The notes beneath the pieces were generated by a model. It was given only the letters and a program-made list of their open reading frames with translations. It was not told where the DNA came from and ran no database searches. A DNA stretch of 64,000 nt from Sphingopyxis fribergensis (lineage in GTDB: Bacteria > Pseudomonadota > Alphaproteobacteria > Sphingomonadales > Sphingomonadaceae), in the NCBI RefSeq assembly GCF_000803645.1, contig NZ_CP009122.1, forward strand, positions 3,200,501 to 3,264,500, written 5' to 3'. The position numbers and the translations under genes were made by a program. Positions 53,580-63,118 of the stretch are shown here, in pieces; the first letter of the stretch is position 1; each line of letters begins with the position of its first letter.

Positions 53580-54791
53580 ATGGTCAATCTCACCGCGACA
53601 GAAAATCATGCGCTCGAAAACGCCGCCGATGCGCCGATGCTGGCGCAGGTCGAAAAATGGGCGGCGATCAACAGCGGCACGGGCAATCTGGCGGGATTGA
53701 AGACCGTCGCGGGCGCGCTTGCCGATGCCTTTGCGGTGCTGCCCGGCGCGGTTCGTCTGGTTGCCGCCGATCCGGTCGAAAGCGTCGATAGTGCCGGCAC
53801 CGTGAACACCGTCCAGCGCGGCGATCATCTGCATGTGCGTGTGCGGCCCGAGGCGCCCGTGCAGCTGCTGCTGACCGGGCATATGGACACGGTGTTCGCC
53901 GCCGACCATCCGTTCCAGACATTGAAATGGCTGGAAGCTGGCGTCCTCAACGGCCCCGGCACCGCCGACATGAAGGCGGGGATTTCGGTGATCCTCGCGG
54001 CGCTGATCGCGCTCGAAACTTCGCCGCTCGCATCGCGCATCGGCTATGACGTGATGATCAACAGCGACGAGGAAACGGGCAGCCAGGCGTCCGCCGCGCT
54101 GATCGCCGAACTGGCGAAGGGGAAGACCGCAGCGCTGACCTATGAACCCGCGCTGCCCGACGGCACGCTCGCGGGGGCTCGTCCGGGGAGCGGAAATTTC
54201 TCGGTCATCGTCCACGGCCGCGCCGCGCATGCCGGGCGCAATCCGCAGGACGGGCGCAACGCGCTGCTCGCCGCGGCCGATCTCGCGCTGCGGCTCGGCG
54301 CACTGAAATCCGACGCGCTGAAGGTGAACCCGGCGAAGATCGACGGCGGCGGCCCGAACAATATCGTACCCGACAGCGCGATCCTGCGCGTCAACATGCG
54401 CCCGTCGACGCCCGACGCGATGGCCGCCGCCGAGGCCGCGATGCGCGACGCGATAGCGGCGGTGTCGCGCGACCATGACGTCCATTGCCACGTCCACGGC
54501 GGCTTTAACCGTCCGCCCAAGCCGCTCGACGCCGCGGCGACGCGATTGTTCGAGCTGGTCCGCGACTGCGGCGCCGCGCTCGGCCTGCCGCCGATCAGCT
54601 GGAACGCGACCGGCGGCGTGTGCGACGGCAATAATATCGCGGCGTGCGGCGTTCCGGTGGTCGACACGATGGGCCCGCGCGGCGGCGCGATCCATTCTTC
54701 GGACGAATTTCTGATCGTCGATAGTCTCGCCGAACGCGCGCAATTGTCGGCACTGACAATGATAAGAATAGCAGAACGGGGGACGGTGTGA
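53580..54791 (+). CDS. M20-family metallo-hydrolase, first gene of the arginine succinyltransferase operon
   Basis: The 403-aa protein has M20 zinc ligands in L-T-G-H-M-D-T-V near residues 100-107, G-P-G-T-A-D-M-K-A-G, and the catalytic S-D-E-E-T-G-S near 160-166. The dimerisation domain H-G-R-A-A-H-A-G follows. M20 enzymes include carboxypeptidase G2 and DapE, which removes a succinyl group. It overlaps astA (GTGA), so it may replace AstE in removing succinate from succinylglutamate; that is inference. The ATG at 53580 is preferred to an upstream GTG-type extension. Confidence 0.88.
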   Translation: MVNLTATENHALENAADAPMLAQVEKWAAINSGTGNLAGLKTVAGALADAFAVLPGAVRLVAADPVESVDSAGTVNTVQRGDHLHVRVRPEAPVQLLLTGHMDTVFAADHPFQTLKWLEAGVLNGPGTADMKAGISVILAALIALETSPLASRIGYDVMINSDEETGSQASAALIAELAKGKTAALTYEPALPDGTLAGARPGSGNFSVIVHGRAAHAGRNPQDGRNALLAAADLALRLGALKSDALKVNPAKIDGGGPNNIVPDSAILRVNMRPSTPDAMAAAEAAMRDAIAAVSRDHDVHCHVHGGFNRPPKPLDAAATRLFELVRDCGAALGLPPISWNATGGVCDGNNIAACGVPVVDTMGPRGGAIHSSDEFLIVDSLAERAQLSALTMIRIAERGTV

Positions 54792-55789
54792 ATTATGTGA
54801 TCCGGGCGGCCAAGCCGGGCGACCTGCAGAGCATTTACGAGATGGCGAAGCTGACCGGCGGCGGCTTCACCAACCTGCCCCCCGACAAGAAGGCGCTGAG
54901 CGCCAAGCTCGAACGCACCGAAGCCTCGTTCGCGAGCGACAAGGAATATCCGTCGGACGAGCTCTACCTGCTCGTGCTCGAAGACACCGACAGCGGCGAA
55001 GTGCGCGGCACATGCCAGATTTTCGGGCAGGTCGGCCAACGCTGGCCCTTCTACTCCTATCGCATCGGCACCGACAGCAAGCATAGCGAACAGCTCGACC
55101 GCACCTTTCACGCGCAGGTGCTGATGCTCAGCAACGACCTCAATGGGGCGAGCGAGGTCGGCGGGCTATTCCTGCATCCGGCGGCGCGCGCCGGTGGGCT
55201 CGGGCTGCTGCTCGCGCGCTCGCGCTATCTGTTCATCGCGCGCCACCGCGCGCGTTTCGGCGACCGCATCCTTGCCGAGCTGCGCGGGGTGATCGACGAG
55301 GCGGGCGGATCGCCCTTCTGGGACGGGGTCGCCGGCAAATTCTTCGGCATGAATTTCCAGGAAGCCGACCAGTTCAACGCGGTTCACGGCAACCAGTTCA
55401 TCGCCGACCTGATGCCCAAGCACCCCGTCTATATCGCGATGCTGAGCGATCATGCCCGCAGCGTCATCGGGGTGCCGCACCCGACCGGGCGTGCCGCGAT
55501 GCGCATGCTGGAAAATGAGGGCTTCGCGTTCGAAAATTATGTCGACATCTTCGACGGCGGCCCGACGATGACCGCGCGGACCGACCAGGTCGCGAGCGTC
55601 CGCAACGCAAAGCATATCGAGATTTCAGCCATCGCCGAAACGGGGCAAGACGCGCTGGTCGCGACGGGGCAGCTTGCCGATTTCCGTTGCTGTTTCGGCA
55701 AGATCGGTGACGGCGCGACGCTCGATAGCGAGGCGGCAAAGCTGCTCGGCGTTGGCAAGGGCGGCGAAATAAGCTGGATCGGGCGCTGA
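54788..55789 (+). CDS. astA: Arginine N-succinyltransferase
   Basis: The 333-aa protein opens V-I-R-A-A-K-P-G-D-L and has G-G-G-F-T-N-L-P, F-Y-S-Y-R-I-G and H-P-V-Y-I-A-M-L, all typical of AstA. It transfers a succinyl group from succinyl-CoA to arginine, the first step of the AST pathway. GTG start in the M20 gene stop (GTGA). One base separates its stop from astB. Confidence 0.95.
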   Translation: MNYVIRAAKPGDLQSIYEMAKLTGGGFTNLPPDKKALSAKLERTEASFASDKEYPSDELYLLVLEDTDSGEVRGTCQIFGQVGQRWPFYSYRIGTDSKHSEQLDRTFHAQVLMLSNDLNGASEVGGLFLHPAARAGGLGLLLARSRYLFIARHRARFGDRILAELRGVIDEAGGSPFWDGVAGKFFGMNFQEADQFNAVHGNQFIADLMPKHPVYIAMLSDHARSVIGVPHPTGRAAMRMLENEGFAFENYVDIFDGGPTMTARTDQVASVRNAKHIEISAIAETGQDALVATGQLADFRCCFGKIGDGATLDSEAAKLLGVGKGGEISWIGR

Positions 55790-55790
55790 T

Positions 55791-57041
55791 ATGCTGACCG
55801 AAATCAATTTCGACGGGATCATCGGTCCGAGTCATAATTATGCCGGGCTCAGCCGCGGCAATATCGCATCGGCGTCGCACGCCGGCGACGTGTCGCAGCC
55901 GCGCGCCGCGGCGCTGCAGGGCATCGAAAAGATGCGCCACAATCTGGCGCTCGGATTGCCCCAGGGTTTCTTCATGCCGCTCGATCGGCCCGACGCGCCA
56001 TGGCTTGAAACGCTCGGCACGACGCCCGAAGACGCCGAGGGCCATCTGCGCGCGCAGGCCTGGTCGGCGTCGTCGATGTGGGCCGCCAATGCCGCGACCG
56101 TCTCCCCCGCCCCCGACAGCGCCGACGGCAAATGCCACCTGACCATCGCGAACCTCGTCACCATGCCGCACCGCAGCCACGAATGGCCGGGAACGCTGAC
56201 GCAGCTTCGCCTCGCCTTCGCCGACCCCGCCTTCACCGTCCATGCGCCGATCCCGGCGCCTTTCGGTGACGAGGGCGCGGCGAACCATATGCGGCTGTGC
56301 AGCGGGCATGACGCGGCGGGCGTCGAAATCTTCGTTTACGGGGTCGGTGGCGGCCGCTTCCCGGCGCGCCAGCATCTCGACGCGTCGAAAGCGGTCGCGC
56401 GCCACCACCGGCTAGATCCGGCCCGCACTCTGTTCATCCGCCAATCGGACAGCGCAATCCACGGCGGCGCCTTCCACAACGACGTCGTTGCTGTCGCGAA
56501 CGAGCATGTGCTGTTCACCCATGAAACCGCCTTCGAGGACCGCGAAGCCGCGCATGCCGAAATCCGCGCCGCCTTCCCCGCCGTCGAGATCGTCGAGGTG
56601 CCGGCGAGCGCGGTCAGCTTGCCCGACGCGATCAAATCCTATCTTTTCAATGCGCAGCTCGTCAGCCTGCCCGATAGCGGCGGCATGGGACTCGTCCTGC
56701 CGACCGAGGCGCAGGCCATCCCTGCCGTGTGGCAATGGCTGGAGACGCATGTCGCGGGCAACGGCCCGATCCGCCGTCTGCTGCCCGTCAACGTGCGCCA
56801 GTCGATGGCGAACGGTGGCGGGCCCGCGTGTCTGCGCCTGCGCGTCGTTGCCGACCCCGCGACGGTCGATCCGCGTTTCATCGCCGATGAGGCGAAGCTC
56901 GACCAGATATCGGAGGTTGTCGCGAAGCACTGGCCCGAGCGTATAGCGCCGGGCGACCTCGCCTCGGCCGCGTTGGCCAGCGACGTGCGCAAGGCGCGTT
57001 CGGCGCTGCTCGACACGCTCGATCTGGGCGAGTTGAATTGA
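55791..57041 (+). CDS. astB: N-succinylarginine dihydrolase
   Basis: The 416-aa protein has the AstB signatures G-P-S-H-N-Y-A-G-L-S near residues 11-20, H-N-D-V-V-A-V-A-N-E near 223-232, and M-A-N-G-G-G-P-A-C-L-R-L-R near 342-354 with the active cysteine. It turns succinylarginine into succinylornithine, ammonia and CO2. astC and astD are not present in the window. Confidence 0.96.
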   Translation: MLTEINFDGIIGPSHNYAGLSRGNIASASHAGDVSQPRAAALQGIEKMRHNLALGLPQGFFMPLDRPDAPWLETLGTTPEDAEGHLRAQAWSASSMWAANAATVSPAPDSADGKCHLTIANLVTMPHRSHEWPGTLTQLRLAFADPAFTVHAPIPAPFGDEGAANHMRLCSGHDAAGVEIFVYGVGGGRFPARQHLDASKAVARHHRLDPARTLFIRQSDSAIHGGAFHNDVVAVANEHVLFTHETAFEDREAAHAEIRAAFPAVEIVEVPASAVSLPDAIKSYLFNAQLVSLPDSGGMGLVLPTEAQAIPAVWQWLETHVAGNGPIRRLLPVNVRQSMANGGGPACLRLRVVADPATVDPRFIADEAKLDQISEVVAKHWPERIAPGDLASAALASDVRKARSALLDTLDLGELN

Positions 57042-57709
57042 AGATACGCGAATTGATCGGCACCGCCGAGGTGCCGGGCGGCGACGAACTGCGCCTGTAC
57101 CGGCGCGGCGACGATTTCATCATTGCGATCGATCGCAACGAGTTGATGAGCAGCCGGATGAGCGGCTCCGAAGAAGCCCTGGCGACGATGACGTGCGACC
57201 GGCTGCGCAGCACCAAAGCGGCCAGCCTGCTGATCGGCGGCTATGGCATGGGCTTTACCCTGCGCGCGGCGCTGGGGGTGCTCGGCGCCGACGCGAAAAT
57301 TGCCGTCGCCGAACTGGTACCGGGCATCATCGAGTGGGCGCGCGGTCCGATGGCCGAACTGGCGGCGGGCTGCCTTGACGATCCGCGGGTCGAACTGATC
57401 CTCGGCGACGTGTCGAAGGCGATCGGCGCGGCTACGCGCCGCTATGATGCGATCCTGCTCGACGTCGATAACGGTCCCGACGGCCTGACGCGCGAGGCCA
57501 ATGAGGGGCTCTATTCGGCGACGGGCCTCGCAACGGCCAAGGCGGCGCTGCGGCCCGGCGGGATATTAGCGATATGGTCGGCGGCGCCCGACGCGCGTTT
57601 TACCCGCCGGTTGACCGCGGCGGGCTTTCAGGTCGAAGAAGTCGGCGTGCGCGCGCGCAGCAACGGCAAAGGGCCGCGGCATGTGATCTGGTTTGCGCGG
57701 GCGAACTGA
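57038..57709 (+). CDS. Spermidine synthase-like (polyamine aminopropyltransferase fold) protein
   Basis: The 223-aa protein has a Rossmann core with L-L-I-G-G-Y-G-M-G-F near residues 66-75, V-A-E-L-V-P-G-I-I-E-W and I-L-L-D-V-D-N-G-P-D, as in spermidine-synthase-like proteins. It is short and lacks clear polyamine-site residues, so it may be a methyltransferase-like relative. It starts at TTG 57038, overlapping the astB stop (TTGA). Confidence 0.8.
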   Translation: MKIRELIGTAEVPGGDELRLYRRGDDFIIAIDRNELMSSRMSGSEEALATMTCDRLRSTKAASLLIGGYGMGFTLRAALGVLGADAKIAVAELVPGIIEWARGPMAELAAGCLDDPRVELILGDVSKAIGAATRRYDAILLDVDNGPDGLTREANEGLYSATGLATAKAALRPGGILAIWSAAPDARFTRRLTAAGFQVEEVGVRARSNGKGPRHVIWFARAN

Positions 57710-57726
57710 AGCATAAAGGAAACGCC

Positions 57727-58029
57727 ATGACCTTCTGCTCGCATGAAACCGCCATCCAAGAGGTCGTCCCGAGTGCGAAAGGGTGCGAAGAGTGTCTGCG
57801 GGTCGGCGGCATCTGGGTGCATCTGCGCCTTTGCCGCTCGTGCGGTCATGTCGGATGCTGCGACGATTCGCCGCATCGCCATGCGCGCGCGCATTTTCAT
57901 GAAACGGCCCACCCAATCATCGAGGGCTATGACCCGCCCGAAGGCTGGGGATGGTGCTATATCGACGATGTGATGGTCGAACTTCCCGACCAGACGCCGC
58001 AGATCGGACCGATTCCACGCTATTTTTAG
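57727..58029 (+). CDS. UBP-type zinc finger protein
   Basis: The 100-aa protein has the ZnF-UBP pattern: C-S-H near residue 4, C-E-E-C near 20-23, C-R-S-C-G-H-V-G-C-C near 36-45, and H-x-x-x-H further on. In bacteria such proteins are uncharacterised; the fold in eukaryotes binds ubiquitin C-termini. It follows the spermidine-synthase-like gene by 17 bases. Confidence 0.85.
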   Translation: MTFCSHETAIQEVVPSAKGCEECLRVGGIWVHLRLCRSCGHVGCCDDSPHRHARAHFHETAHPIIEGYDPPEGWGWCYIDDVMVELPDQTPQIGPIPRYF

Positions 58030-58091
58030 GCGCGAAAGCGGCTAAACATCACGCGGGGGCTACGTGCGATATTTGTCGAAGGAAAGCCGCG

Positions 58092-59042
58092 ATGTCACCA
58101 ACCGAGCAATCCGCGATCTGGCCCGAACTGCGCTGGGCCGACTGGCGCGATACCGCGATCACGTTGCAATTGTGGACGCAGATCGTCGGCAAGATCCGCC
58201 TGTCGCTGGCCCCATGGCTCAACCACGGCTGGCAGGTGCCGCTCTATGTCAGCGCACGCGGCCTCACGACATCGCCGATCCCGGTCGGGCATGAACTGCT
58301 CGAGATCGAATTCGATTTCATCGTCCACCGTCTGATCTGCCGCACCAGCCAAGGCCAGGAACGCGAGTTGGTGCTCGAACCGCGCAGCGTCGCCGATTTT
58401 CACGACCGGCTGCTCGGGCTGCTCGCCGACCTGGGTATCGCGGTGCATATCCATGGCGTGCCCAACGAGGTGCCCGATCCGATCCCGTTTGCGCGCGACG
58501 AGAGCAACAAAAGCTATGACGCCGATGCCGCGCATCGTTTCTGGCGCGCGCTGGTACAGGTCGACCGCGTGTTCAAACTGTTCCGCAGCGGTTTCCTGGG
58601 CAAGGCGAGCCCGGTGCATTTCTTTTGGGGAAGTTTCGACCTCGCGGTCACGCGCTTTTCGGGCCGCGCGGCGCCGCCGCATCCCGGCGGGGTGCCCGGC
58701 CTGCCCGACCCGGTGACGCGCGAGGCCTATTCGCACGAGGTCAGCAGCGCAGGTTTCTGGCCCGGCGGCGATGCTTTTCCAGAACCCGCATTCTATTCCT
58801 ATGCCTATCCCGAACCGGCCGGGTTTCGTGACCATCCCGTGCCCGCCGCGGCGCGGTTCGATACGGGCATGGGCGAATATATCCTGCCCTATCAGGCCGT
58901 GCAGGCGGCGGCGTCGCCCGATGCCCTGCTGCTCGATTTCCTCGAACAGACCTATGGCGCGGCGGCGGACGCCGCACACTGGGATCGCGCCGCGCTGGAG
59001 TGCCCGCTGGGGACGCCGGGACGCGTTCGCGAGACAAGTTGA
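58092..59042 (+). CDS. DUF5996 family protein
   Basis: The 316-aa protein matches DUF5996: W-P-E-L-R-W-A-D-W-R-D-T near the start, Q-I-V-G-K-I-R-L and H-F-F-W-G-S-F-D-L in the middle, then F-W-P-G-G and F-Y-S-Y-A-Y-P-E-P. No function is established. ATG at 58092 is preferred over an earlier in-frame start within the preceding gene. Confidence 0.85.
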   Translation: MSPTEQSAIWPELRWADWRDTAITLQLWTQIVGKIRLSLAPWLNHGWQVPLYVSARGLTTSPIPVGHELLEIEFDFIVHRLICRTSQGQERELVLEPRSVADFHDRLLGLLADLGIAVHIHGVPNEVPDPIPFARDESNKSYDADAAHRFWRALVQVDRVFKLFRSGFLGKASPVHFFWGSFDLAVTRFSGRAAPPHPGGVPGLPDPVTREAYSHEVSSAGFWPGGDAFPEPAFYSYAYPEPAGFRDHPVPAAARFDTGMGEYILPYQAVQAAASPDALLLDFLEQTYGAAADAAHWDRAALECPLGTPGRVRETS

Positions 59043-59168
59043 CCCGCATGTTCGATGAGCGGATGCCGCCGCATCTTGCCCGTATCTGTCGGATTAACTT
59101 ACAGTTTACCATAAGCCCCGCGCGCCGAATCGCGCATTTTAGCCAGTGGCACGGCGCTTGCTTAGGCT

Positions 59169-59414
59169 ATGGTGATGCTGAAGAAGATCGGACGCCTGTT
59201 CGTCATCAAGACCCGCTTTGAAGCGTGCCTGATCATCTATGCGCTTGCCGTGGGCGCGATGGCGCGCGGCGCGGCCTATTTGCACGAATATCCCGGGACC
59301 GGCGGCAAGCTGTTGCTGATCGCGTGCACCGGTTCGGTGTTCCTCGCAGGCGCGAAGATTTTCGATTGTCTGCGGTTCGAGCAAGCCGCCGAAGCCCCGC
59401 GACAGGCCGAGTAG
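59169..59414 (+). CDS. Small membrane protein of unknown function
   Basis: The 81-aa product has two hydrophobic segments (about residues 18-37 and 45-63) and a polar tail. It is probably an inner-membrane protein; similar short proteins occur in Sphingomonadaceae but I assign no function. The hydrolase gene follows after 46 bases. Confidence 0.65.
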   Translation: MVMLKKIGRLFVIKTRFEACLIIYALAVGAMARGAAYLHEYPGTGGKLLLIACTGSVFLAGAKIFDCLRFEQAAEAPRQAE

Positions 59415-59460
59415 ATCAGCGATCTTTCGCCGATCATCCAGATATGCGAAGGCGGGCCCC

Positions 59461-60216
59461 ATGAGCAGGATCAGCGGCCGCCCGGCCATCAGCAGCGAGC
59501 ATGTTTACGGCCTGAACCTCCGCGTCGCGCGTTGGCGCGAGGGCACGCCCGGTACGCCTTTGCTCTTCCTCAACGGCATCGGCGCCGACCTGAGCGCTGC
59601 CGCGCCCCTGCTCGCGCAGATTCACGGCCGCGAGGTGTGGACGCTCGATATGCCCGGCGTCGGCGGCTCGCCCGATGCGTTACTGCCCTATGGCGCGCCG
59701 ACGATCGCCGCGGTGGTGATGGAGATCGCCGATCGCTTTGGGCACAAGATGATCGACGTCGCCGGGTTCAGCTGGGGCGGCGCGCTGGCGCAGCAGATCG
59801 CGATCCAGTTTCCGGGCCGCGTGCGCCGGCTGGTGCTGATGGCGACGACGCCGGTCATGGGCGCGCCCGGAATCGGTTGGGCCGCGATGTTCGACGACGA
59901 CATGCTGGCGAGCGGGCTCAAGGTCCAAACCGCGACGCCGCTTGGTATCGCTTACCAGACTGCCGCGATGGCGGGATGGAGCAGCGTAGGTTTCCTGTCG
60001 GGGCTGAAACAGCTTCCGACGCTGGTGCTGATGGGCGAGCAGGATGGCGTGATGCCCGCCTGCTATGGCGAGATGCTCGCGGACCAGATCGACGGCGCGG
60101 TGATGGAAGTCGTGCCCGGATCGCACCTCTTCCCCTTCACCCATGCCGCGGCCATCTCGGCGCGGATCAGCGCCTTTCTGGATCAGTCGGCGCCGTCGAA
60201 ACAAGCCGCCGCGTAA
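59461..60216 (+). CDS. Alpha/beta hydrolase (PHA depolymerase-like)
   Basis: The 251-aa protein has the nucleophile elbow G-F-S-W-G-G near residue 105, the oxyanion region L-F-L-N-G-I-G-A and a late H in P-G-S-H-L-F-P. It resembles intracellular polyhydroxyalkanoate depolymerases. Its last 50 bases overlap the end of the convergent hydrolase gene. Confidence 0.85.
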   Translation: MSRISGRPAISSEHVYGLNLRVARWREGTPGTPLLFLNGIGADLSAAAPLLAQIHGREVWTLDMPGVGGSPDALLPYGAPTIAAVVMEIADRFGHKMIDVAGFSWGGALAQQIAIQFPGRVRRLVLMATTPVMGAPGIGWAAMFDDDMLASGLKVQTATPLGIAYQTAAMAGWSSVGFLSGLKQLPTLVLMGEQDGVMPACYGEMLADQIDGAVMEVVPGSHLFPFTHAAAISARISAFLDQSAPSKQAAA

Positions 60217-61213
60217 GGAAATCGGCGATCGCCGCGGCGGTCGCATCGGGCGCCTCCTCCATCGGCAGGTGGCCGATCCCCGGCAGCATCACGACTTCAG
60301 ATCCCGCGATGCGTTCGTTGAAGGTCTTTGCCGCGCTGGGGTTGATCACCCGGTCCTTGTCGCCGAACAGAATCAGCGTCGGCGCCGTAATCTCGCCGAC
60401 GCGCTCGGCCATCGCGGGTTCGCGATTCATCCGCGTGCGCATCACCGTCGCCGCGCGATTGCCCGGAAAACGCAGCAATTCCCAATAGCGGTCGATCATC
60501 TTGTCATCGACGATCTCTTGTTTCTCGACCGATCCGCGCAGCGACTGCTCGACGAGCATCCGCGGCGTCACGCGCGTCGCGAGCCAGCGGCCGAACGGAT
60601 ATTCGAGGACGCGGAAACCGACGTTCGATTCGGGACGCTTTTCGCCCTTGCGCAGCGGCATGCCGCTCGCGTCGAGCAATAGCAGCGCGTCGACGCGGTC
60701 GGGTTCGGCGAGCGCATAGCGCCAGCTGACCCAGCCGCCCATCGAATTGCCGCCAATGACAAAATGATCGAGGCCGAGCTTGGCCGCGACCACATCGACC
60801 GCCGCGATCATGCCCTCGGCCGAATAATCGGTGTCGGGGGTCGCGCCGGTCAGCCCGTGGCCAGGCAGATCGAGCGTGACGACGCGCCAGGTCTCGCCGA
60901 GCCGCTGCACCAGCGGCTCCCACGTCTGCAGGCTGCTGTTCGCGCCGTGGATCAGAATGATCGCCTCGTCGCCGCGCTTGCCTTGATCGCGGTAGTGAAT
61001 GCGCTGTCCGGCCGGGCCGGCCACAAAGGCGCCGGCGGGTCCGCTATATTTCGCAATCATTTCGTCGCGATCGGTATCGGGGGTGCGCAGCAACAGGAAG
61101 GCGCCAAGGATCAGCAGCATGACGCCGAGCGGAATCAGCACCCGCTTGCGCCGGAACAACGGGCGCCGCCGCGGCGGCGGCTCGTCGAAATCCATGTCGT
61201 CGGCAATCATCAT
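60167..61213 (-). CDS. Membrane-anchored alpha/beta hydrolase
   Basis: The 348-aa protein has a basic N-terminus and one membrane segment near residues 25-43, then an alpha/beta fold with I-L-I-H-G-A-N-S-S and the elbow G-G-N-S-M-G-G, D in F-G-D-K-D-R and H in G-I-G-H-L-P. Substrate is not known. The ATG at 61213 is chosen from two adjacent ATG codons with a G-rich ribosome-binding site. It starts 57 bases after the end of the MFS gene on the same strand. Confidence 0.85.
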   Translation of the reverse strand: MMIADDMDFDEPPPRRRPLFRRKRVLIPLGVMLLILGAFLLLRTPDTDRDEMIAKYSGPAGAFVAGPAGQRIHYRDQGKRGDEAIILIHGANSSLQTWEPLVQRLGETWRVVTLDLPGHGLTGATPDTDYSAEGMIAAVDVVAAKLGLDHFVIGGNSMGGWVSWRYALAEPDRVDALLLLDASGMPLRKGEKRPESNVGFRVLEYPFGRWLATRVTPRMLVEQSLRGSVEKQEIVDDKMIDRYWELLRFPGNRAATVMRTRMNREPAMAERVGEITAPTLILFGDKDRVINPSAAKTFNERIAGSEVVMLPGIGHLPMEEAPDATAAAIADFLTRRLVSTAPTDPERR

Positions 61214-61270
61214 GCCCCCCTTCAAGGCCTGGCGCGAACCTAATGCACAAGTTCGGTCGGTCAATCTATC

Positions 61271-62937
61271 CTAAGGGTGGAGAGACCGGCGGAAGGTTTC
61301 GGGCAGGAACAGCAGCCCGACGATCAATGTAATCACCGCGACGATCACCGGATACCACAGGCCATAATAGATATTGCCCGTCGCCGCGACCATTGCAAAG
61401 GCCGTCGTCGGCAGGAAACCCCCGAACCAGCCGTTGCCGATATGATAGGGCAGCGACATGGCGGTGTAGCGGATGCGGCTGGGGAAGAGTTCGACGAGCA
61501 ACGCCGCGATCGGGCCATAAACCATCGTCACCAGCAGCACGAGATAGAAGAGGATCGCGACAACGAGCGGCTTGTTCATCGCATCGAGGTCGGCCTTGGC
61601 CGGATAGCCCGCAGCGGCGGTTGCGGCGGCGAGTTCCTTGCGGAATGCTTCGGCGGCGGCAGCGCGATCTTCCTCGGCGAGGCGCCAGGGTTCGGGGGCG
61701 ACGAGCACGCGTTTGCCGATCCATACGTCGGCGGGTTCGCCGGTGCGGCGCGGGCGCGTGACGCTGGTGTAGCTGACGCCGGCCTTGGCGAGCGCCGATT
61801 TGGCGATGTCGCAGCCGGTGCTTTCGAACTTTTCCTTGCCCACCGGGTCGAATTGGAAGGCGCAGGCGCCGGGATCGGCGTTGACAGTGACCGCGGCGCT
61901 CGCCTGCGCTTTTGCCATGACGGGGTTCGCGGCGGTGGTCAGCATATGGAAGGCGGGGAAATAGGTGAGCGCCGCGAGCGCGCAGCCCGCGAGGATGATC
62001 GGCTTGCGCCCGATCTTGTCGCTGAGCCAGCCGAAGAGGATGAAGAAGGGCGTGCCGAGTGCGAGCGCGATGGCGATCAATATATTCGCCGTTGCGCCAT
62101 CGACTTTCAGCGTCTTTTCAAGGAAGAAGAGCGCGTAGAATTGGCCCGAATACCAGACGACCGCCTGCCCCGCGACCGCCCCGAACAGGGCGACAATCAC
62201 CCATTTGAGGTTTTCCCAGCGCCCGAACGCTTCGGTGAGCGGTGCCTTCGAGGTCGTGCCCTCCTCCTTCATCTGCTTGAAGACCGGGCTTTCCTCAAGC
62301 TGCAGGCGGATCCACAGCGAGACGCCGAGCAGGATTACCGAGATCAGGAAGGGAATGCGCCAGCCCCAATCGGCGAACGCCGCCTCGCCCATCGCCGAAC
62401 GAATGACGATGACGACGCGAGCGCCGCGAACAGGCCGAGCGTCGCGGTGGTCTGAATGAAGCTGGTGAAGAGGCCGCGTTTGCCGTCGGGCGCATGTTCG
62501 GCCACATAAGTAGCTGCGCCGCCATATTCGCCGCCGAGCGCGAGGCCTTGGAGCAGTCGCAGGACAACGAGCAGGATCGGCGCCGCGACGCCGATCGACG
62601 CATAGCTGGGCAGGATGCCGACGAGGAACGTCGACGCCCCCATCAGCCCCATGGTGACGAGGAAGGTATTCTTGCGACCAACAAGGTCGCCGATACGGCC
62701 GAAGAAGAGCGCACCGAACGGCCGCACGGCAAAGCCTGCGGCAAAAGCGGCAAGCGCGAAGATAAAGCCGGTGGTTTCGTTGACGCCCGAAAAGAATTGC
62801 GCCGAGATGATCGTTGCGAGCAAGCCGTAGAGGTAGAAATCATACCATTCGAAGACCGTGCCGAGCGACGAGGCGAGGATCACCTTACGTTCGCTCTGCC
62901 GGGTGTCGATGGGTGCTACCGCTGCTTCGTTCGTCAT
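61271..62937 (-). pseudogene. MFS transporter (metabolite:H+ symporter type) with a one-base frameshift
   Basis: The frame starting M-T-N-E-A-A-V at 62937 has V-F-E-W-Y-D-F-Y-L-Y-G and G-R-I-G-D-L-V-G-R-K, the MHS family start, up to about 62417. There one base is missing (T-C-G-T-C instead of G-T-C-G-T-C after G-C-G) and the rest continues in another frame from M-G-E-A-A-F-A-D-W-G-W-R-I-P to 61271, including a soluble loop of about 110 residues typical of the family. Restored length is about 555 aa. It is either a broken gene or a base-calling error. Confidence 0.85.
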
Positions 62938-62956
62938 CCGCTGCCCCATTTTCAAG

Positions 62957-63086
62957 CCCCTCCCCTTCAGGGGAGGGGTTGGGGTGGGGTCCCGAACCCT
63001 TGCGCAAGGCCGATAGGCCCCACCCCGCTATGACTAGCGAACAAGTTCGCAAGTCTCGCTGCCCCTCCCCTTAAGAAGAGGAGGGG
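62957..63086. repeat. GC-rich intergenic repeat with nested inverted parts
   Basis: Between the MFS and helicase genes: CCCCTCCCC TTCA GGGGAGGGG (62957-62978) forms a hairpin; GGGGTGGGG (62981-62989) pairs with CCCCACCCC near 63019-63027; and a second CCCCTCC/GGAGGGG pair lies at 63062-63086. It may end transcription of the helicase gene. It looks like a member of a dispersed family. Confidence 0.65.
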
Positions 63087-63118
63087 ACAGAGAGGGTCTA
63101 GCGGGTGTCAGCCGCGCG

